Shown here in pieces: positions 20,001-23,579 of a stretch of DNA of 23,579 nucleotides. The stretch is from positions 1-23,579 of the forward strand of contig CAITEO010000092.1 in NCBI GenBank assembly GCA_903891505.1, written 5' to 3'. The position numbers and the translations under genes were made by a program. The notes below the pieces were generated by a model. It searched no databases, had not been told where the DNA came from, and saw only the letters and a program-made list of their open reading frames with translations. Numbering within the stretch: the first letter of the stretch is position 1; each line of letters starts with the position of its first letter. This stretch comes from an uncultured Candidatus Woesearchaeota archaeon (GTDB lineage: Archaea; Nanobdellota; Nanobdellia; Woesearchaeales; 21-14-0-10-32-9).

Positions 20001-21171
20001 TTAGTCTAAGTTCTGCCATCGTTTCGATGTGGTTTGTTTGGGGGAACATGTCGAAAACAGTCATCGAAATAAGATCATATTTCTTCGAGAAAGCTCTTAG
20101 TTCTTTTGCGAATTGCTGTGGATTGCACGAAACGTAAATTATTACTTCTGGCTCCATTTCAAGAAGATGCAAAATTGCTTTTTGTTCCATTCCGCTTCTT
20201 GGGGGATCTGTTACAACAAACAAATTCTTTCCGGTTGCGTTCGTCACTTTATTCATTCTTGATGCGTCTCCAACGATAGCTTCAGTATTTTTTAGATTAT
20301 TTTTTTCTATGTTTATTTTTGCACACTCAATACTCGGACCGACAGATTCAAGTATTATTGTTTTTACGAACAAATCTGCGAGGTTTATTCCAAATGTCCC
20401 GACGCCGCCGTACAAGTCTAGAAAAGTTGATTTTTTTAATTGTTCTTTTATTTTTTCTTTATCTATTTCTTTGTCGTATTTTTCAAAAATACTTCTTGCT
20501 TTCTTAACCATAAGTTCTGCAACACGTGTGTTGTTTTGGAAAAAACCCTGGCTATGATAAACTATTTTTTTACCTAAAAATTCTTCTTCAATCATTTCAC
20601 TTCCTTTAATAACAAAGAAGTCGCTCGAGGTACTATCGTCTTTTTGCGCGTCTACTTTTGCAACAATAATGTTTTTTACAGATGATTCTTTTGCATATTC
20701 TTTTAATTGTTCAATGTGGCTTGCTGTTTTTGACGAGTTAATGTTTACAGCAAAGCAGAGAGTAGTATTATCTGTATTGGTTGGAGTGCGTATCAGCGCG
20801 TATTTTAGAACACCTTCCTTTTTTCGCATATCGAAAGTTTCTAATCTATCCTTGTTTTTATCGAACCAAATCTGTAATTCACTAAGTAGACTGTTTATTT
20901 TTTCGTTAGAAATTTCACAACGATTAATTTTAACGTATCTATCAAAATGTCTTTGTTCCCTAAGACTAAGTCCTGCGTTTGAAAATGCGAAATCCATTCT
21001 GTTCCTGTAATTGTATGGTTCGCCATGCTCAAGCGCTATGTTTTCAACAACATATCCGTTTTTACGAAGCTGATCCTGGACGAACTTTTTCTTATTTTCA
21101 AGAGTTAATTCATACAGGATATGCTGCAAGGAACAGCCACCGCATATTTCAAAATAAATACATTTAGGCAT
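19993..21171 (-). CDS. RumA/TrmA-type tRNA or rRNA (uracil-5-)-methyltransferase
   Basis: 392 aa. It transfers a methyl group from S-adenosylmethionine to C5 of a uridine in tRNA or rRNA. Three cysteines at the N terminus (C4, C10, C13 in CGGCSLQH) plus C85 (NRCEIS) are the ligands of the [4Fe-4S] cluster found in RumA-type enzymes. FLDLYGGVGTFGI is the SAM-binding motif, VTDPPRSGM motif IV, YVSCNP holds the catalytic cysteine (C349), and QTNHIETMAEL supplies the general-base glutamate. There is no N-terminal TRAM domain. In Pyrococcus, RumA-like enzymes of this type make m5U54 in tRNA or modify 23S rRNA, so either target is possible. TTTTTAAATG at 21191-21200 is 25 nt from the ATG: leaderless. 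Confidence 0.9.
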   Translation of the reverse strand: MPKCIYFEICGGCSLQHILYELTLENKKKFVQDQLRKNGYVVENIALEHGEPYNYRNRMDFAFSNAGLSLREQRHFDRYVKINRCEISNEKINSLLSELQIWFDKNKDRLETFDMRKKEGVLKYALIRTPTNTDNTTLCFAVNINSSKTASHIEQLKEYAKESSVKNIIVAKVDAQKDDSTSSDFFVIKGSEMIEEEFLGKKIVYHSQGFFQNNTRVAELMVKKARSIFEKYDKEIDKEKIKEQLKKSTFLDLYGGVGTFGINLADLFVKTIILESVGPSIECAKINIEKNNLKNTEAIVGDASRMNKVTNATGKNLFVVTDPPRSGMEQKAILHLLEMEPEVIIYVSCNPQQFAKELRAFSKKYDLISMTVFDMFPQTNHIETMAELRLKK

Positions 21172-21190
21172 TATTGCAGGAGAATACTGG

Positions 21191-21200
21191 CATTTAAAAA
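21191..21200 (-). promoter_or_regulatory. TATA box for the methyltransferase gene
   Basis: TTTTTAAATG on the minus strand, centred about 25 nt before the ATG at 21171. Confidence 0.5.
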
Positions 21201-21297
21201 ACTTCTTTGAAATTATGTATTTTTCTTAATTTTTCCTCTAAAAAACCGATTAATTTATTAATTAGAAGAGCCTAAAAATGGTAAATCGAACTAATTA

Positions 21298-21789
21298 TTG
21301 GCAAAACCGTTGTGGGGTGGTATGATGCCGTTTCCTGAAATACAGCAAGAATGGGTGGAGTCGATACAGACTTCTCTTGGAATAACAACACCAAAGCAGC
21401 AAGATGAGTTTAGATCATTTCTTCTATCGGCGTATGCAAAATATGATCATTTCTTACCAACGTACTTAAGACGAAATCTTACATTTACATCCGACACTGT
21501 TTTGCATAATGTAAGCAGATCCACAAATCCATCAAACAATCCATCTGGCTTCGGTCTTGGCCTAGGAAGTTTCATAGGCTTACTGCTCAAAGCAGAAGAT
21601 CCATATGTTTGTCAAGCGATGTTTGCAGAACACACAGTATACAAGAATATTTCAAAATGCGTTGAAATATTTAAAAATATTAATGGTTTTGATATAAGTG
21701 TGATACGCGATACAGCGCAGCACATGAATGTATCTCTCCTAGAACAAGCAGAGCTAGAAAGATACAACACGTTTGTGCAGAGCATATGA
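21298..21789 (+). CDS. Hypothetical protein
   Basis: 163 aa from a TTG, not recognised. In-frame ATGs at 21322 and 21325 sit directly behind GGGGTGGT, too close for a normal ribosome site, so the start is uncertain by eight or nine codons. The sequence is soluble and helical: EIQQEWVESIQTSL, KQQDEFRSFLLSAYAKY, a glycine-rich turn (SGFGLGLGSF) near residue 88, and a C-terminal helix pair. One short hydrophobic stretch (GSFIGLLL) is probably buried, not membrane-spanning. It precedes another unknown gene by 11 nt in what looks like a two-gene operon. Confidence 0.65.
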   Translation: MAKPLWGGMMPFPEIQQEWVESIQTSLGITTPKQQDEFRSFLLSAYAKYDHFLPTYLRRNLTFTSDTVLHNVSRSTNPSNNPSGFGLGLGSFIGLLLKAEDPYVCQAMFAEHTVYKNISKCVEIFKNINGFDISVIRDTAQHMNVSLLEQAELERYNTFVQSI

Positions 21790-21800
21790 GTTGAATTTGT

Positions 21801-22415
21801 ATGTTTGTAGTAGAGGATTTACACCCGAATAGCAGCGTGGAATATCTAATTCTCAGATCGATTTATTCGTCCACGCCGAGTGGCGCGCCATGGTCTTTGG
21901 AAAAAACAGAGGCGTTTATTAGGGACTTGCCTGTGTTTCCTGCACCAAAAGAATTATTTACTATGCCTGAACTGAATTGGACGCCATCGCCCTACTGCGA
22001 TGTATTCGAGAATACTATCTTCTTAACTATGATAAAAAAATACTTGGATGGAACTGGAGATGCGTTCGCAGTGCTTAAAAAAATAAAAGGGCGAGAAGAA
22101 GAGCGTTTAGAAATAGAATCAAGAAAGTTACATCCTAAGTATTGGAAAAAATTATTTTATGGGGGCGCAGCAATAGATATAATGTTAACAGGCATTGGTG
22201 TGGCATCAAACAACTATTTATTATGTGGGGTCGGGTTGGCGTTTCCATCCTCTGTTTGTATTGCTAAAGTTATGACTTATATTAATGATAGACATGATAT
22301 GAAAGAAAACGCTAAATTATTGGCCGCAATAAAAGAACCTGACGAAGAGTGGATTGTCGCGTTGAAGATTGCAACTCCGAAAATCAGTAAGATGCTAGAA
22401 AATTATGTACGGTAA
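21801..22415 (+). CDS. Hypothetical membrane protein with one hairpin of two helices
   Basis: 204 aa, not recognised. Residues 1-115 are soluble and charged, with many prolines (APWSLEKTEAFIRDLPVFPA) and a basic, helical stretch (KKIKGREEERLEIESRKLHPKYW in part) just before two hydrophobic segments at about 119-136 (FYGGAAIDIMLTGIGVAS) and 139-157 (YLLCGVGLAFPSSVCIAKV). The remaining 45 residues are charged and soluble. A membrane hairpin with both ends in the cytosol fits the positive charges. It starts 11 nt after the preceding gene and is probably translated from the same mRNA. Confidence 0.65.
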   Translation: MFVVEDLHPNSSVEYLILRSIYSSTPSGAPWSLEKTEAFIRDLPVFPAPKELFTMPELNWTPSPYCDVFENTIFLTMIKKYLDGTGDAFAVLKKIKGREEERLEIESRKLHPKYWKKLFYGGAAIDIMLTGIGVASNNYLLCGVGLAFPSSVCIAKVMTYINDRHDMKENAKLLAAIKEPDEEWIVALKIATPKISKMLENYVR

Positions 22416-22463
22416 ATTTACGGTTTGCACAGATGAAGTCTATATGAAATATATTTTCAATAG

Positions 22464-22473
22464 TTTTAAATAA
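22464..22473 (+). promoter_or_regulatory. TATA-like element for the Nudix gene
   Basis: TTTTAAATAA centred about 28 nt before the ATG at 22496. Confidence 0.45.
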
Positions 22474-22495
22474 TTATTAAGTTTATTTTATTTTC

Positions 22496-23050
22496 ATGAT
22501 ACCAAAATCTGCGAAATGTGTATTCAAAGGTTTATTTTTCCAGACATATCAATGGCAACAAAAACAATTCGATGGAACATACGCGACATTTGAAGCGGTA
22601 AAACGAAGACCGACCGTTCAAATAATCGCGACCGTTGGAGATAAAATTATTTTACTTAAAGAAGAGCAGCCAAATTACGGAAAGTTTACTTCAATTATTG
22701 GAGGGTATTTTAATTCTTTTGATGATAAACCAAGAGATACGGCGTTAAGAGAATTAAAAGAAGAACTTGGCATGGTACCTAGAAAACTAGAACTTTGGAA
22801 AATAGATTATTATTCAAAGAAAGTTGTGTGGCCAACACATTATTATTTTGCGAGGGATTGCAAAAAAGTATGTGAACCTCATCTCGATCCAGGAGAGCGA
22901 ATAAAACCATTCCTTGTTACGTTCGATGAATTTATCGAAGAAACATCAAAGCCAGATTTTAGGAACAAATTCTTCGCGGATGAGATGTTTCGTTTGAAGC
23001 AAGACAAGAAGGTGCTTGCGAAACTAAAGAAGATGATTTTCAAGAAATAA
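22496..23050 (+). CDS. Nudix hydrolase
   Basis: 184 aa. The Nudix box is at residues about 70-93: G70, then ALRELKEELGM with R85, E86, E89 and E90 that bind the metal and catalyse cleavage of a nucleoside diphosphate linkage. The first glutamate of GX5EX7REUXEEXGU is replaced by an aspartate (D76 or D77) and the spacing is one residue longer than the consensus. The N-terminal strands (TYQWQQKQFDGTYATFEAVKR) and the glycine-rich SIIGGYFN resemble ADP-ribose/ADP-sugar pyrophosphatases, so NDP-sugars or ADP-ribose are plausible substrates; this is inference. The C-terminal 25 residues are very basic (KQDKKVLAKLKKMIFKK). Confidence 0.88.
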   Translation: MIPKSAKCVFKGLFFQTYQWQQKQFDGTYATFEAVKRRPTVQIIATVGDKIILLKEEQPNYGKFTSIIGGYFNSFDDKPRDTALRELKEELGMVPRKLELWKIDYYSKKVVWPTHYYFARDCKKVCEPHLDPGERIKPFLVTFDEFIEETSKPDFRNKFFADEMFRLKQDKKVLAKLKKMIFKK

Positions 23051-23092
23051 ATTGTTGTGCTCATTTATTTTATGCTATGTTTCTATCTCTTT

Positions 23093-23140
23093 CTTTTCTG
23101 CTCCTGTCTTGTTCTTTTCTGTTCTTGTCTTGTTCTTTTC
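23093..23140 (+). repeat. 21-nt pyrimidine-rich tandem repeat, 2.3 copies
   Basis: Unit CTTTTCTGYTCYTGTCTTGT plus T at 23093-23113 and 23114-23134, with two differences, followed by a partial copy CTTTTC. It lies between the Nudix gene and the TATA box of the MBL nuclease. All-pyrimidine runs on this strand could end the Nudix transcript. Confidence 0.7.
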
Positions 23141-23146
23141 ACAATC

Positions 23147-23155
23147 TTTATATAC
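23147..23155 (+). promoter_or_regulatory. TATA box for the MBL nuclease gene
   Basis: TTTATATAC centred 26 nt before the ATG at 23177; a leaderless transcript is predicted. Confidence 0.6.
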
Positions 23156-23176
23156 ATAAGTTTTCTTAGTTAATTT

Positions 23177-23579
23177 ATGAAAATAGAATTTCATGGCGCA
23201 GCAAAAGAGGTTGGAAGAAGCTGCATTTCTCTAACAACAGAGAAAGGCAACAAATATCTTCTTGATTTTGGAGTAAAATTTCTCGAACACGGATTCGCGT
23301 CACCAGTTGATGTGCCTCCAATTAAAGAGATAACTGCAGTTTTTTTATCGCACGCACATCTTGATCATTCAGGGGGACTTCCGCTCCTTGAGCATGCAGA
23401 ACTTCATTGTCCTATCTTTTGTACAAAGCAAACATTTTCAATTACGAAGATTCTACTAAAAGATTCATACAAGATAGAGAGGATACGCAACTTGCATCCA
23501 GCGTTTTCCAAAGTAGACCTTAAAGAAGTGGAAAGAGACACGAGATTTGTAGAGTTTGACAAATGGTACAAGTTTGAGG
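23177..23579 (+). CDS. MBL-fold ribonuclease, beta-CASP/CPSF-like (N-terminal part, cut by window end)
   Basis: 134 codons are visible and the frame is open at the window end. The start MKIEFHGAAKEVGRSCISL is the usual first beta hairpin of archaeal CPSF/RNase J-like enzymes. SHAHLDHSGGLP (H59, H61, D63, H64) is the zinc-binding HxHxDH motif of metallo-beta-lactamase-fold nucleases. LDFGVKF is the family's (D)xG strand. The following IFCTKQTFSITKILLKDS matches the helix that leads toward the beta-CASP insertion, which would lie beyond the window. The expected role is endo- or 5'-exonucleolytic RNA processing or decay, including transcript 3'-end formation in archaea. Confidence 0.85.
   Translation, partial: MKIEFHGAAKEVGRSCISLTTEKGNKYLLDFGVKFLEHGFASPVDVPPIKEITAVFLSHAHLDHSGGLPLLEHAELHCPIFCTKQTFSITKILLKDSYKIERIRNLHPAFSKVDLKEVERDTRFVEFDKWYKFE

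Overview
The window comes from an AT-rich archaeon, most likely a small-genome DPANN-type lineage (Woesearchaeota/Pacearchaeota-like). The archaeal assignment rests on what the sequence shows: TATA boxes about 25-28 nt before many start codons (leaderless genes), an RPA-type single-strand DNA-binding protein, a geranylgeranyl-reductase-family flavoenzyme (archaeal lipid pathway), S-layer-like surface proteins, a beta-CASP/MBL nuclease and an intron-containing tRNA-Trp. The DPANN placement is inferred from remembered family resemblance, not from a search.

Layout. 1-6.4 kb is mostly single, leaderless genes: the end of a SpoIIM-like membrane protein, an RPA32-like protein, an unknown protein, an inactive-looking site-2-protease-like membrane protein, a small membrane protein, a small basic two-repeat protein (3585-3818), a ParB/sulfiredoxin-like protein, a P-loop kinase, a four-cysteine small protein and the lipid reductase. 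6.6-16.5 kb is a cell-surface island on the + strand: a secreted beta-rich protein, a 994-aa PKD-repeat protein and an unknown protein form one operon. They are followed by an S-layer-like protein with its own strong leader and four back-to-back hairpins after it, then a two-gene operon ending in an 855-aa protein with five Ig-like repeats and three membrane segments. 16.5-19.2 kb holds two unknown proteins, an acidic protein and a secreted Cys/His (NlpC/P60-like) candidate hydrolase. 19.25-19.83 kb, minus strand, is an RNA-rich block around an intron-containing tRNA-Trp. After it come a RumA/TrmA-type m5U methyltransferase, two unknown genes, a Nudix hydrolase and the start of an MBL-fold ribonuclease.

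Expression style splits in two. Housekeeping genes look leaderless. The surface genes and the small basic protein have 5' leaders with Shine-Dalgarno sites, and several have hairpin-rich 3' regions, which suggests high expression.

The most interesting signals are these: (1) the tRNA-Trp block, where a folded leader RNA, three copies of a UGAG/CGAAU tandem-G-A hairpin motif with different but still complementary stems, and three copies of the tRNA 3'-end-plus-poly-T sequence lie within about 580 bp; (2) a roughly 30-residue motif (LYFVDKxGDVSxAxMAR) that occurs twice in the small basic protein and once in the predicted cytosolic tail of the large surface protein 10 kb away; (3) a 133-nt perfect-ended inverted structure at 1345-1477; (4) tandem hairpins after the S-layer-like gene.
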